Shown here: positions 32,495 through 41,726 of the stretch, in pieces
How positions within the stretch are numbered: the stretch's first letter is position 1
Layout of the letters: each line of letters begins with the position of its first letter
Source: Hymenobacter piscis
Lineage (GTDB): Bacteria; Bacteroidota; Bacteroidia; Cytophagales; Hymenobacteraceae
Reading direction: 5' to 3'
Length of the DNA stretch: 64,000 nt
NCBI RefSeq assembly: GCF_018760735.1
Contig: NZ_JAHHZN010000002.1
Span: 1-64,000, forward strand
The notes under the pieces: model-generated
What the model was told of the DNA's origin: nothing
The model's database searches: none
The model's input: only the letters and a program-made list of their open reading frames with translations
Program-made: the position numbers and the translations under genes

Positions 32495-32525
32495 GCTATA
32501 CCACCCATCAAAACCAGCTTACCCC

Positions 32526-33782
32526 ATGTCTACTACTGCCCACTCCACTCCCGAAACCGCTACCCGCAGCCAGGAACTTATGGCCCTGGAAGACCAGTAC
32601 GGGGCCCATAACTACCATCCGCTGCCCGTGGTGCTGGCCCGGGGCGAGGGCGTCCACCTCTGGGATGTGGAAGGCAAGCACTACTTCGATTTCCTCTCGG
32701 CCTACTCGGCCGTGAACCAGGGCCACTGCCACCCCCGCATTATCGGGGCCCTGACGGAGCAGGCCCGGACGCTGACGCTCACGAGCCGGGCCTTCTTCAA
32801 CGACCAGCTCGGGGCCGCCGAAAAGCAGCTCTGCGACCTGTTCAACTACGACAAGGCCCTGCTGATGAACTCCGGAGCCGAGGCCGTGGAAACCGCCCTC
32901 AAGCTGGCCCGTAAGTGGGGTTACCAGGAAAAAGGCATTGCCCCCAACCAGGCCCGCATTGTGGTTGTCGAGCACAACTTCCACGGCCGCACCACCGGCA
33001 TCATTTCCTTCAGCACCGACCCCGATTCCACCACCGGCTTCGGCCCCTACGTGCCCGGCTACCAGGTGATTCCCTACAACGACCTGGACGCCCTGGCCCA
33101 GGCCGTGCGCGACCCGCACGTGTGCGCCTTCCTGGTGGAGCCCATTCAGGGCGAGGCCGGGGTGGTGGTGCCCTCCGAAGGCTACCTGAGCAAGGCCGCC
33201 GCCCTCTGCCGGGAGCACAACGTGCTCTTCATTGCCGATGAAATCCAGACCGGTCTGGGCCGTACCGGCGAGCTGCTGGCCGTGTGCTACGAGGGCGTGC
33301 ACGCCGATATTCTGGTGCTGGGCAAGGCCCTGAGCGGGGGCGTGCTGCCGGTGTCGGCGGTGCTGGCCCGCAACGAAATCATGCTCACCATCCAGCCCGG
33401 TCAGCACGGTTCCACCTTCGGGGGTAACCCCCTGGCCTGCGTGGTGATGCGCGCCGCCCTCGACGTGCTCACCGAAGAAAAGCTCACCCAGAACGCCCGC
33501 GCCCTGGGCGAGGTATTCCGGGAGCGGATGCGCCAGGTGCAGGCCCGCCGCCCCGACGTAGTGCAACTGGTGCGCGGCAAGGGCCTGCTCAACGCCGTCG
33601 TTATCAAGCCCGCCGCCGACGGCCGCACGGCCTGGGACGTGTGCGTGAGCCTGATGGAGCGCGGCGTGCTGGCCAAGCCCACCCACGGCGACATCATCCG
33701 CTTCGCCCCCCCGCTGGTAATTAATGAGGAGCAGCTGCACGAAGCCTGCGACGTAATTGAGCAGGTGATTATGGCGTTTTAA
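32526..33782 (+). CDS. rocD: Ornithine aminotransferase
   Basis: A PLP enzyme moving the delta-amino group of ornithine to 2-oxoglutarate, in arginine/ornithine/proline metabolism. 418 residues. It carries [20 protein letters not shown], the PLP-Asp motif [14 protein letters not shown] and the Schiff-base Lys in [17 protein letters not shown]. The N-terminal ten residues are Ser/Thr-rich. A hairpin without a T-run follows at 33860-33886. Confidence 0.95.
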   Translation: MSTTAHSTPETATRSQELMALEDQYGAHNYHPLPVVLARGEGVHLWDVEGKHYFDFLSAYSAVNQGHCHPRIIGALTEQARTLTLTSRAFFNDQLGAAEKQLCDLFNYDKALLMNSGAEAVETALKLARKWGYQEKGIAPNQARIVVVEHNFHGRTTGIISFSTDPDSTTGFGPYVPGYQVIPYNDLDALAQAVRDPHVCAFLVEPIQGEAGVVVPSEGYLSKAAALCREHNVLFIADEIQTGLGRTGELLAVCYEGVHADILVLGKALSGGVLPVSAVLARNEIMLTIQPGQHGSTFGGNPLACVVMRAALDVLTEEKLTQNARALGEVFRERMRQVQARRPDVVQLVRGKGLLNAVVIKPAADGRTAWDVCVSLMERGVLAKPTHGDIIRFAPPLVINEEQLHEACDVIEQVIMAF

Positions 33783-33859
33783 CCGGCTTCGCCACGGCGG
33801 TAGCCCTGACTTTCATCCGGCGCCCGTCGTGTGAGGCCCCGCCATTCCGACTTTCCCAC

Positions 33860-33886
33860 AACGGCCCGCCTTCCCGGCGGGCCGTT
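33860..33886 (+). terminator. Hairpin after rocD (no T-run)
   Basis: AACGGCCCGCC (33860-33870) pairs with GGCGGGCCGTT (33876-33886). GGTGGTT follows instead of a T-run, so termination is uncertain. The rest of 33783-34004 holds nothing else recognised. Confidence 0.55.
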
Positions 33887-34004
33887 GGTGGTTACGGCCC
33901 GGGCCCGCGCCGCCCGCGGCCTTTCCCCGCCGACGATTTGCGGGAACTAACGGGGTCTGCACCAAGGTTGGCCGAAGAACTACGCGCTCCCTGCCGGGCG
34001 GCCG

Positions 34005-34012
34005 TACTTTTG
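34005..34012 (+). promoter_or_regulatory. -7 element (TACTTTTG) of the small lipoprotein gene
   Basis: TACTTTTG matches TAnnTTTG, 29 bases before the ATG at 34042. Confidence 0.6.
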
Positions 34013-34041
34013 ACTCGTTACTTCCTCAAAATCTTCTGACT

Positions 34042-34266
34042 ATGCGTGCTCTTCGGGTGTTTGTGTGCTGTGGTTTCGTGGCGTTGCTGGCCAGCTGCCA
34101 GACCAGCCGCACGGCTTTCGTGACCCGTTCTGCCACCCGCACTGCCCCCCTTACCCTGGCTCCCGATTCGGCCGGCACCGTGGTACTGCTCCACGACTCC
34201 CAGGGGCCCCAGGCCACCCGGGTGGTGATGTCGGCCTCCGAGGCTGCCGCCTTCCGCCAGCAATAG
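34042..34266 (+). CDS. Small lipoprotein (CxTSRTAF type)
   Basis: 74 residues. MRALRVFVCCGFVALLASC is a lipoprotein signal; after the lipid-bearing Cys comes QTSRTAFVTRSATRTAPL, which resembles the N-terminal motif of the next two genes. The rest is Val/Ser-rich and short. Function unknown. It has its own promoter element and a strong terminator, so it is a single-gene unit. Confidence 0.7.
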   Translation: MRALRVFVCCGFVALLASCQTSRTAFVTRSATRTAPLTLAPDSAGTVVLLHDSQGPQATRVVMSASEAAAFRQQ

Positions 34267-34297
34267 TCCGTTGCCCGCCTCGTTGCGGATTCGGAGC

Positions 34298-34339
34298 CGC
34301 CGCGCCGCCTTCCCCGGGGAGGTGGCGCGGCGTTTTTTT
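34298..34339 (+). terminator. Intrinsic terminator of the small lipoprotein gene
   Basis: CGCCGCGCC (34298-34306) pairs with GGCGCGGCG (34324-34332) and is followed by seven T. Confidence 0.92.
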
Positions 34340-34408
34340 GCGCCCATCAGTCGCGGATCCGCGGCCTGCCGTTTGCCGCACCGGCTACTTTGTATCTACC
34401 TTGCCGCC

Positions 34409-34924
34409 ATGCACGCATTTTTTCGGGGCCGCTGGTACGTGGCGGGGCTGCTCGTAGCCCTGGGCTGCCGTAGCGAACAGGCCGCTTTCTCCTTCCGCCC
34501 GGCCCTACCCGTCGTATCCGTTACCGCACCGCCCGGCCCTGCGGACTCCGGTCCGGGGGCGGCCGCCCCCCCGCTTTCCTCGGCTCCGGGCCCGGCGGCC
34601 TCCGGCCCGCGGCCGGCCGCCGCTCGGCCAGTCCCATCCCGGTCCCGGCCGGTAGCCCGGCCGTTGGGGCGACCAATGCTGCGACAGCCCCACCCGGAAG
34701 TTGCGGCTGCCCGGCCCCGCCGCCTAGCCGGCCCCGATACCCTGCACCTGGTGCTGGGCGGGGCACTGGTGGCAGCCGGCGTGGTAGTGGGGCTGCTGCT
34801 GGGCGGCTGGCTGGGCCTGGGCGTGGGGGCGCTGCTGGTGTTGCTGGGCTACTACTTCGTGGTGCTGGGCATCGGGGGGCCACACGCCTGGCTGGAAATT
34901 TTTCAGGAGTTCTTCAACATGTAA
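34409..34924 (+). CDS. Lipoprotein with Pro-rich linker and C-terminal membrane hairpin
   Basis: 171 residues. The signal (MHAFFRGRWYVAGLLVALGC) has a lipobox followed by RSEQAAFSFRPALP. Residues about 40-105 are Pro/Ala/Arg-rich and the end has a Gly-rich double hydrophobic segment (LVLGGALVAAGVVVGLLLGG, then LGLGVGALLVLLGYYFVVLG). Its neighbour at 34929 has the same plan, so the two are paralogues. The start, 34409, follows a TATCTACCTTG sequence that could be a promoter. The frame is also open further upstream across the terminator; that part is rejected. Confidence 0.65.
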   Translation: MHAFFRGRWYVAGLLVALGCRSEQAAFSFRPALPVVSVTAPPGPADSGPGAAAPPLSSAPGPAASGPRPAAARPVPSRSRPVARPLGRPMLRQPHPEVAAARPRRLAGPDTLHLVLGGALVAAGVVVGLLLGGWLGLGVGALLVLLGYYFVVLGIGGPHAWLEIFQEFFNM

Positions 34925-34928
34925 GCGG

Positions 34929-35450
34929 ATGAAATGGCGGCTAACGTTGGGACTGGGACTGCTGCTGCTGGCTGGCTGCCGGAGCGAGCGGGCGGCGTTC
35001 CGGACTCCGCCCGCGGCCCCGGTCATTATGGCTCCGTCCCAAGCCGTTACGCGGCCCACCGATGAGGTGGGGGTAGCTTCCGAAGCCAAACCTGCCCTGC
35101 CGCTACCCGCGCCAGGTCCCTCTACTCCGCTGCCCGTTCAGGTTCCGTCTCCTAATCAGTACAAGCCTGCTCACTGGCCCTTGCACGAATTGGCAAGAAA
35201 GAAGAAAAGCAAAGCGGCCGCGGCACCCAGCGAACCATCTCCCCCACCTCCCGCTTCATCACCGACGCCCCGCGAGAAGGGCATATCCGACACCGCTTAT
35301 TTCATTGGAGGAGAGGTTTTGGTAGTAGCGGGCATTGTAACTGGCTTGATTATCGGGGGCGGCACCGGGTTGCTCATCGGCCTACTGTTTTTCGTACCAG
35401 GGTATATTTTTTTATCCCGCGGGTGGACCGGTAGCTGGAAGCTGAAGTAA
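34929..35450 (+). CDS. Lipoprotein paralogue of the preceding gene
   Basis: 173 residues. Signal MKWRLTLGLGLLLLAGC is followed by RSERAAFRTPP, nearly identical to RSEQAAFSFRP in the neighbour. The middle is Pro-rich with a basic patch (ELARKKKSKAAAAPSEPSPP), and the end has YFIGGEVLVVAGIVTGLIIG, then GLLIGLLFFVPGYIFL. It starts four bases after the previous stop. It is lipid-anchored at one end and embedded in the membrane by the Gly-rich hairpin at the other, an uncommon topology. Confidence 0.65.
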   Translation: MKWRLTLGLGLLLLAGCRSERAAFRTPPAAPVIMAPSQAVTRPTDEVGVASEAKPALPLPAPGPSTPLPVQVPSPNQYKPAHWPLHELARKKKSKAAAAPSEPSPPPPASSPTPREKGISDTAYFIGGEVLVVAGIVTGLIIGGGTGLLIGLLFFVPGYIFLSRGWTGSWKLK

Positions 35451-35477
35451 CCGACTACTTGCCGCCGGCCGCAACCT

Positions 35478-35485
35478 TACCTTTG
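35478..35485 (+). promoter_or_regulatory. -7 element (TACCTTTG) of hemB
   Basis: TACCTTTG matches TAnnTTTG, 42 bases before the hemB ATG at 35528. Confidence 0.6.
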
Positions 35486-35527
35486 TGGCGGTTGTTCTAT
35501 CCCGTCTTATCAATTCAACCCCGACCC

Positions 35528-36520
35528 ATGCCCCAGCTCCCCACGCACCGCCCGCGCCGCAACCGCAAATCCCAGGTTATCCGCGACATGGTGCAGGAAA
35601 CCCGCCTGACCACCCACGATTTCATCTTCCCGCTCTTCCTCATTGAGGGCCAGAACCAGCACGTGGAGGTCAAGTCGATGCCCGGTATCTTCCGGTTTTC
35701 GGCCGACCGGATTATAGAGGAAGTAGGCCGGTGCGTGGAGCTGGGCATCCGCAGCTTCGCGCCGTTTCCGAGCATCAACGAGGGCCTCAAGGACCGGCTG
35801 GCCCGCGAATCGGCCAACCCCGAGGGGCTCTACCTCAAGACCGTAGCCGACATCAAGCGCCAGTTTCCCGACGTGGTGCTGATGACCGACGTGGCCATGG
35901 ACCCTTACTCCTCCGACGGGCACGACGGCGTGGTGGACCCCGAATCGGGCGAGATTCTCAACGATGCTACCCTGGAAGTGCTCGGCCAGATGGCCCTGGC
36001 CCAGGCCCGCGCCGGCAGTGACATCATCGGGCCTTCCGACATGATGGACGGGCGCGTGGCCTGGATCCGGGAGGTGCTGGACCGCAACGCATTTTCGCAC
36101 GTGAGCATTATGAGCTACACGGCCAAGTACGCCTCCGCCTTCTACGGCCCCTTCCGCGACGCCCTCGATTCGGCCCCCAAGAAAGGCGACAAGAAAAGCT
36201 ACCAGATGGACCCGGCCAACCGCCGCGAGGCTCTGCGCGAGCTGGCCCTCGACGAGCAGGAAGGGGCCGATATGGTGATGATCAAGCCCGCGCTGAGCTA
36301 CCTCGACGTGATCCGGGAGGTGCGCAACCATACCCAGCTGCCCGTGACGGCCTACAACGTATCGGGGGAGTACGCCATGGTGAAAGCCGCCGCCCGGCAG
36401 GGCTGGCTCGACGGCGAGAAGACCATGCTGGAAGTGCTGCTCAGCATCAAGCGCGCCGGCGCCGATGCCATCCTGACCTACTTCGCCAAGGAAGCCGCCG
36501 AGGTGCTGCGCCGCGGGTAA
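35528..36520 (+). CDS. hemB: Delta-aminolevulinic acid dehydratase (porphobilinogen synthase)
   Basis: Condenses two 5-aminolevulinate molecules to porphobilinogen in haem synthesis. 330 residues. The active-site lysines are in SYTAKYASAFYGPFRDA and MVMIKPALSYLDV. The metal-site region is TDVAMDPYSSDGHDGVV, the Asp-rich version without zinc cysteines, implying Mg-type regulation rather than the zinc type. Start ATG 35528 begins MPQLPTHRPRRNRKSQ; upstream residues to 35459 are not conserved. Stands alone, with its own promoter. Confidence 0.95.
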   Translation: MPQLPTHRPRRNRKSQVIRDMVQETRLTTHDFIFPLFLIEGQNQHVEVKSMPGIFRFSADRIIEEVGRCVELGIRSFAPFPSINEGLKDRLARESANPEGLYLKTVADIKRQFPDVVLMTDVAMDPYSSDGHDGVVDPESGEILNDATLEVLGQMALAQARAGSDIIGPSDMMDGRVAWIREVLDRNAFSHVSIMSYTAKYASAFYGPFRDALDSAPKKGDKKSYQMDPANRREALRELALDEQEGADMVMIKPALSYLDVIREVRNHTQLPVTAYNVSGEYAMVKAAARQGWLDGEKTMLEVLLSIKRAGADAILTYFAKEAAEVLRRG

Positions 36521-36570
36521 AGCAGAAGGGAATTATTCGGAAACGCCATCTTCCCTGACCAGCTTTTTCC

Positions 36571-37083
36571 ATGCTCCTGCGCCCCGCCACCACCGCCGAC
36601 ATGCCCGCCCTGCTCTCCATTCTGGGCCAGGTGGTCCCGCTGATGCAGGCCGCTGGCAACCGGCAGTGGTCGGCGGATTACCCGAACGAGGACGTATTCC
36701 GGGGCGATATTGCGCAGCAGCACCTCTGGGTAGCCGTGCTCGACGGGCAGGTGGCGGGCTTCGCGGCCCTCACCCACAACCACCAGGATGCCGAGTATGC
36801 CCAGGCCGACTGGGACGCCGCCGAGCCGGCCCTGGTGACGCACCGGCTGGCGGTAGCCCCCGCCGCCCGGGGCCGGGGCGTGGCCCGGGCCCTGCTGGCC
36901 CAGGCCGAAATCCTGGCCCGGCAGCAGGGTCTGCGGATGTTGCGGGTGGACACCAGTTCCGAAAACCAGGCCACCCGGCAGCTGTTCCCGCAACTGGGCT
37001 ACCGGTACGCCGGGGAAATTACGCTGGCCTTCCGGCCCGGACTGCGGTTTTTCTGCTACGAGAAACCGGTAGCGCCCCAATAA
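36571..37083 (+). CDS. GNAT family N-acetyltransferase
   Basis: 170 residues. LRPATTADMPALLSIL at the start, then the acetyl-CoA loop VTHRLAVAPAARGRGVARAL (R/QxxGxG/A-like) and the end-motif NQATRQLFPQLGYRYAGE are typical of the family. Substrate unknown. It follows hemB by 50 bases and converges with the PAP2 gene. Confidence 0.82.
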   Translation: MLLRPATTADMPALLSILGQVVPLMQAAGNRQWSADYPNEDVFRGDIAQQHLWVAVLDGQVAGFAALTHNHQDAEYAQADWDAAEPALVTHRLAVAPAARGRGVARALLAQAEILARQQGLRMLRVDTSSENQATRQLFPQLGYRYAGEITLAFRPGLRFFCYEKPVAPQ

Positions 37084-37090
37084 GGCCTCT

Positions 37091-37798
37091 TCAGAAGCGC
37101 GAGGCCAGAAAACTCAGCAGCTCCCGCAGGCCGCCGAACATCTGGTTGAGTTGGGAACTCATCAGAAACAGGCCCACGTAGAACGGACTGGGATGCACGT
37201 ACTGCCACTGCACCACGGGGGCGTAGAAGGTCCGGCGCACGGCCGGCAGATTGGCCCCTATGCCCGTGGCCACCCCGATAACGCCGCCCGCCAGTAAATC
37301 GGTGGGGTAGTGCAGCCCCAGGTAGAGCCGGGGCAGGCAGATAAAAAACACGACGTACAGCACCGCCGCCACGCCCAGCCGCCTCGACAGAAAGAACAGG
37401 CCGGTCGCCAGCGAGAAAAACACGGTGGCATGGTCGCTGGGAAAGGAACTGGTATCGGCTGAGTCGGACAGGAGCTGGGCCTGCACGGGTTTCAGGCTCA
37501 TTTCGGTGTTGTGCAGGGGGCGGGGCCGATCCGCGAATACGTGGGTAAGTGCGCGCGTAACCCCCACCCCGAACAGGCAGCCCACCAACACGCCCAGAAT
37601 GATCTGCCGGCAACCATTGCCGGAAAGCGTATCGGCGCACTGAAACCACCGCCACCAGAGGACAATGGTGAACAGGGCTCCCTTGAGCAAGGTATTGTAG
37701 CTGAGAAAAGCGACAAACTCATCGAAGCCCGGGTAGACGTGCACCCACTGGTTGAGGCTTTCGAGAACCATTCTGTCGAGGGAGGGGAGCATGGGCAA
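37091..37798 (-). CDS. PAP2-superfamily phosphatase
   Basis: A 235-residue membrane phosphatase with six helices. All three motifs are present: ADRPRPLHN, SSFPSDHATVFFSL and RLYLGLHYPTDLLAGG, giving the catalytic His and phosphate-binding residues facing the periplasm. It probably dephosphorylates lipid pyrophosphates (undecaprenyl type) or phosphatidate. Start ATG 37798; the ATG at 37792 is an alternative. The preceding 80 bases are very AT-rich. Confidence 0.92.
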   Translation of the reverse strand: MPMLPSLDRMVLESLNQWVHVYPGFDEFVAFLSYNTLLKGALFTIVLWWRWFQCADTLSGNGCRQIILGVLVGCLFGVGVTRALTHVFADRPRPLHNTEMSLKPVQAQLLSDSADTSSFPSDHATVFFSLATGLFFLSRRLGVAAVLYVVFFICLPRLYLGLHYPTDLLAGGVIGVATGIGANLPAVRRTFYAPVVQWQYVHPSPFYVGLFLMSSQLNQMFGGLRELLSFLASRF

Positions 37799-37799
37799 C

Positions 37800-37880
37800 G
37801 GGGTTTAATATTTAAATAAGACAAGACAATATATAAATTTTAATAATAACAAATACTTAATTTTATCATAACAAATCCTC
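37800..37880. other. AT-rich spacer
   Basis: About 80 bases of almost pure A/T (tttaatatttaaataag and onward) between two genes of the same direction. In this GC-rich genome such tracts are promoter/regulatory regions or remnants of foreign DNA. The APC permease stop lies at its right edge and the PAP2 start at its left. I see no consensus -7 element that would fit the PAP2 gene, though TATTTAAAT could be a variant. Confidence 0.5.
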
Positions 37881-39293
37881 TTATTCTCTAAATGGCCACC
37901 GCTTCAGCCGGCGGCTCCAGATCAGAAACACCCCCGTACCCAGGGCCATCATCAGCAGGGCCCCCATCTGAAACGAGAGGAAAATGCTGCTGCCCGCGGG
38001 CAGGGGCACCGTAACGCCCTCGGTAATGCTCCAGAACACCCACAGCCACACGGCCACGGCCACCACCACGGGCAGTGGGTAAAGCGGCATGCGAAAGGGC
38101 AGCCCGGCCGTGCCGCGCCGCCGCCGCAGCAGCACCAGCCCCACGGCCTGCCCCACGAACTGCACCAGAATCCGCATGGCCAGGATGGCGCTGATGACTT
38201 CGCCCAGCCGGAACAGCAGACTGAACACGAAGCCCATGCCCCCCAGCAGCAGCAACGACACGTGGGGGAAGTGCTTGGTGGGGTGGGTTCTGGCGAAGAT
38301 GGGCAGGAATTCGCCGTCGGCGGCGGCCGCGTAGGGGATGCGCGAGTAACCCAGCAGCACCGCAAACAGGGAGGCAAAGGCCACCCACAGCACCAGCGCC
38401 GTAGCGGCTTTGGCGGCCGTGGCCCCGTAGAGCTTCTCGACGAAGGTGCTCACAATGAACTCGGAATGCTGTGCATCCTGCCACGGAATCACCGAAGCCA
38501 CGCTCCAGTTCAGGAGCAGGTAGAGGGTCATGATGCCCAGGATGCTCAGGAAGATGCTGCGCGGAATCAGCTTGTGGGGCTCCTTCACCTCCCCGCCCAG
38601 GTGGCACACGTTGTAGTAGCCCAGGTAGGAGTAGATGGTTTTGACCGTAGCCTGGCCCATGGCCACCGAGAGCAGCACGCCGGGCAACTCCGCCACGCCG
38701 CCCGCCGGCAGCCAGGCCACCGGAATAGTAGCGTGCGTGAGCCCCCCGAAAATCAGCCAGCCCATGAGGCCCAGCACGCCCAGCCAGAGCAGCACCCCCA
38801 GCCGGCCCACGTCCTCGATGCGGCGGTAGAGCAGCCCGATGAGCAGCACCACCACCGCGCCGGCCACCAGCTTGGGCTGCCACCATTCACGCATCGGCAC
38901 CAGGTAGCCGAAGTACTGGGCGAAGCCGATGGCGCCGGAGGCCACCACCAGCGGCGCCTGCACCAGCGTCTGCCAGGTGTAGAGAAACGACATCAGCCGG
39001 CCCCAGGTATGCTCGCCGTAGGCCAGCTTCAGGAAGCGGTAAGAGCCGCCCGCCTCGGGATAGGCCGCCCCCAGCTCGCTCCAGATAAAGCCATCGGCCA
39101 GGCTCAGGGCCGCGCCCACCACCCAGGCCAGCAGAAAGTTGGGGCCCATGAAGCCCATCACCAGGGGCAGCGTCACGAAGGGCCCGATGCCCACCATGTC
39201 AATCATGTTGAGGGCCGTGGCCTGCACCAGCCCGAGGCGGCGGCTGAGCGGGGCCGCACCGGCGGGGGCTGCGGGGGAGTCGAGGTCGGGCAT
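37881..39293 (-). CDS. APC-family amino acid permease
   Basis: 470 residues with 12-14 helices. The N-terminal helix signature NMIDMVGIGPFVTLPLVMG and the region GAAYPEAGGSYRFLKLAYGE match amino acid-polyamine-organocation permeases. Substrate not predictable. It is divergent from the CDF gene, with about 100 bases between including a -7 element for the latter. Confidence 0.9.
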   Translation of the reverse strand: MPDLDSPAAPAGAAPLSRRLGLVQATALNMIDMVGIGPFVTLPLVMGFMGPNFLLAWVVGAALSLADGFIWSELGAAYPEAGGSYRFLKLAYGEHTWGRLMSFLYTWQTLVQAPLVVASGAIGFAQYFGYLVPMREWWQPKLVAGAVVVLLIGLLYRRIEDVGRLGVLLWLGVLGLMGWLIFGGLTHATIPVAWLPAGGVAELPGVLLSVAMGQATVKTIYSYLGYYNVCHLGGEVKEPHKLIPRSIFLSILGIMTLYLLLNWSVASVIPWQDAQHSEFIVSTFVEKLYGATAAKAATALVLWVAFASLFAVLLGYSRIPYAAAADGEFLPIFARTHPTKHFPHVSLLLLGGMGFVFSLLFRLGEVISAILAMRILVQFVGQAVGLVLLRRRRGTAGLPFRMPLYPLPVVVAVAVWLWVFWSITEGVTVPLPAGSSIFLSFQMGALLMMALGTGVFLIWSRRLKRWPFRE

Positions 39294-39398
39294 AGGGGCA
39301 AGTTAGGGCGCTAAAAGCCGGATGCGGGCCGGAATGTTCGGGCGGCGCGGCTAACGCTGCCCCCTCGCCCCGTAGGGCCGGGCCGGACGGCAATTGGT

Positions 39399-39406
39399 TA
39401 CCTTTG
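39399..39406 (+). promoter_or_regulatory. -7 element (TACCTTTG) of the CDF gene
   Basis: TACCTTTG matches TAnnTTTG and lies 41 bases before the CDF ATG at 39448. Confidence 0.6.
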
Positions 39407-39447
39407 ACCGCATCAGCCCTTTTTTCAGCTTTTATCCTATTCGTTTT

Positions 39448-40410
39448 ATGGCGGGAGGTTCTTCCAAATCAGCTCTTTACGGCGGCCTGGCGGCCAACGT
39501 GGGCATCGCCGTGAGCAAGTTCGTGGCCGCGTACCTGACGGGCTCCTCGGCCATGCTTTCCGAAGGCATTCACTCGTTCGTGGACAGTGGCAACGCCGTG
39601 CTGCTGCTCTACGGCATCAAGCAGAGCCAGAAGCCGGCTACTGCCAGTCACCCCTTCGGGCGCTCGAAGGAATTGTATTTCTGGGGCCTGATTGTGGCCG
39701 TGCTCATCTTCGCCATTGGGGGAGGCATGTCGTTCTACGAAGGCCTCAAGCACATCGAGCACCCCGAGCCCCTCACCGACCCTTTCTGGAACTACGTGGT
39801 ACTGGGCATTGCCGTCGCCTTCGAGAGCTGGGCCAGCTGGCTGGCCATCCGGGCCCTCTACCAGGCCAAAGCCGCTAACCAAACCAGCTTCTGGAAGATT
39901 CTGAGCACCAGCCGCGACCCGGCCGTGTACGCCTCGGTGCTCGAAAACCTGGCCGCCCTGGTGGGAGTTGCCATCGCCCTGGCGGGCGTGTACTTTGGTC
40001 ACCGGCTCAATAACCCTACCTTCGACGGGGCCGCTTCCATCGCCATTGGCCTGCTGCTGATGCTGGTAGCTGTGTTTCTGGTGGCCCGCACCCGCGCCCT
40101 GCTCGTGGGCGAGGGCGTGAGCGAGCCTATCCTCGAAGACCTGCAGACTATCGGCCGCCAGCAGGCCGGCGTACTGGACCTGCGCCCCCCGCTCACCATG
40201 TACCTGGGCCCCGCCGACGTAATACTGGCCCTCGACGTGGAGTTCGAAGACCAGCTTTCGGCCCAGCAGGTGGAAGTCGCCATCGACGAGCTGCAGAACG
40301 CCATCCGGGCCAAATACCCGGAGTTCCAGCGCATTTTTATCGAAGCCAAGTCCATCACGGCCAAGCAGCGGGCCCAGTCGGATACGGCCGCCCTGCTCCC
40401 GCCCATGTAA
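39448..40410 (+). CDS. Cation diffusion facilitator (CDF) transporter
   Basis: 320 residues, six helices. Helix II has SEGIHSFVDSGNAVLLLYGI, a HxxxD-type metal site, helix V has NLAALVGVAIALAGV, and HPFGRSKELYFWGLI marks the family. The C-terminal metallochaperone-like domain (EDLQTIGRQQAGVLDL) follows. Probably exports a divalent metal (Zn, Fe or Mn). An Ala/Gly start (MAGGSSKSALYGG) at 39448 is used; the longer frame is unsupported. Confidence 0.9.
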   Translation: MAGGSSKSALYGGLAANVGIAVSKFVAAYLTGSSAMLSEGIHSFVDSGNAVLLLYGIKQSQKPATASHPFGRSKELYFWGLIVAVLIFAIGGGMSFYEGLKHIEHPEPLTDPFWNYVVLGIAVAFESWASWLAIRALYQAKAANQTSFWKILSTSRDPAVYASVLENLAALVGVAIALAGVYFGHRLNNPTFDGAASIAIGLLLMLVAVFLVARTRALLVGEGVSEPILEDLQTIGRQQAGVLDLRPPLTMYLGPADVILALDVEFEDQLSAQQVEVAIDELQNAIRAKYPEFQRIFIEAKSITAKQRAQSDTAALLPPM

Positions 40411-40448
40411 GCCCGACCTTAACCCCGGCCGCGGTTCTGCGGTATTAG

Positions 40449-40496
40449 AAGACGCGGAGGCGCCCCGTTGCGGACCGGCTCCGCGTCTTTCTTTAT
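40449..40496 (+). terminator. Intrinsic terminator of the CDF gene
   Basis: AAGACGCGGAG (40449-40459) pairs with CTCCGCGTCTT (40479-40489), followed by TCTTTATT. Confidence 0.85.
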
Positions 40497-40514
40497 TGCC
40501 TGAATCAGCCCCTT

Positions 40515-41717
40515 ATGTCTTCTACCACTCCTGCCAGCTCGCCGTTTGCCTCTTTCTGGATGGCCGGGTTTGAATGCACCGACCAGCTCAATGCCTTCGG
40601 GCACCGGGTCGATTTTCTGCCCCTCACCGGCCACCTCGAGCTGCTCGATCAGGACTACGCCGCCCTGGGCCCGCACGGGTTGCACACGGTGCGCGAGGGC
40701 ATCCGCTGGAGCCAGGTGGAGCGCCGCCCCTACCAGTACGACTGGCGCGCGGTGCAGCGGCTGCTTGATGCGGGCCGCCGCCACGGCATCCAGCAGATCT
40801 GGGACCTGTGCCATTTCGGCTACCCCGACGACCTGACGCCCCTGCACCCGCTGTTTGCCCGGCGGTTCGCGGCCCTGTGCCGGGCCTTCGTGGACTTCTA
40901 CCGCCAGCAGCGTCCCAACGAGGTGCTCATCGTGACGCCCATCAACGAGGTGAGCTTTATGAGCTGGCTGGGCGGCGACGTGCGCGGCACCGCGCCCTAC
41001 TGCGTGGGCCAGGGCTGGGAAGTGAAGCGGGGCCTGATGCGGGCCTACATTGAGGGCGTGGCCGCCCTGCGCGAGGCCGACCCCGGCATCCGCCTCCTCA
41101 CCACCGAGCCGCTCGTCAACATCGTGCCCCGCCGCGACGCCGGACCGGCCGAAATCCGCCGCGCCCGGGCCGCCCACCAGGACCAGTTCCAGAGCGTGGA
41201 TATGCTGGCCGGCCGCCTCTGCCCTGAGCTGGGCGGCCGGCCGGAGTACCTGGATCTGCTGGGCTTTAATTACTACTACAACAACCAGTGGCAGCGCGAA
41301 CCCCACGAAATCCTGCGCTGGGCCAACGACGACCACGACCCGCGGTTCCGGCCCCTGAGCTTTCTGCTCCACGATGCCTATCAGCGCTACCACCGCCCCG
41401 TGGTACTCACCGAAACCAGCCACCCGGGCCCCGACCGGCCCCACTGGCTGCGCATGGTGGCCGAGGAGGGCGCCCGCGCCCTGGCCGCGGGCGTGCCCCT
41501 GCTCGGGGCCTGCCTCTACCCCATCATCGACCGGCCCGACTGGGACCACCTCACGCCCTGGCACCACGCCGGCCTCTGGGACGCCGACCCCACGCAGCCG
41601 AATCCGGGGCTGAGTCGTAAGTTGCACCAGCCCACGGCCGCGGCCTTGGCGGATGCCCGCCGCACCGTGGCCGCCGCCCTGGCCGTCCCGGCCGCCGCTC
41701 CTGAGTTTGTCTTCTAA
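40515..41717 (+). CDS. Glycoside hydrolase family 1-like enzyme (beta-glycosidase)
   Basis: 400 residues, TIM-barrel (clan A). HGLHTVREGIRWSQVERRPY is the first conserved part; TPINEVSFMS gives a candidate acid/base (Glu145) and VVLTETSHPG the nucleophile (Glu300). It is shorter than full-length GH1 enzymes (usually 440-480) and lacks several of the GH1 sugar-binding loops, so a distinct subfamily is likely. There is no signal peptide, so a cytoplasmic enzyme acting on a soluble glycoside. Ten bases separate it from the next gene. Confidence 0.75.
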   Translation: MSSTTPASSPFASFWMAGFECTDQLNAFGHRVDFLPLTGHLELLDQDYAALGPHGLHTVREGIRWSQVERRPYQYDWRAVQRLLDAGRRHGIQQIWDLCHFGYPDDLTPLHPLFARRFAALCRAFVDFYRQQRPNEVLIVTPINEVSFMSWLGGDVRGTAPYCVGQGWEVKRGLMRAYIEGVAALREADPGIRLLTTEPLVNIVPRRDAGPAEIRRARAAHQDQFQSVDMLAGRLCPELGGRPEYLDLLGFNYYYNNQWQREPHEILRWANDDHDPRFRPLSFLLHDAYQRYHRPVVLTETSHPGPDRPHWLRMVAEEGARALAAGVPLLGACLYPIIDRPDWDHLTPWHHAGLWDADPTQPNPGLSRKLHQPTAAALADARRTVAAALAVPAAAPEFVF

Positions 41718-41726
41718 CCCCGCCCG

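Noticed and set aside
32508..33740. 410-codon minus-strand frame opposite rocD
   Set aside because: Low-complexity translation (GGG, HHAGQ), no family similarity; rocD is unambiguous.
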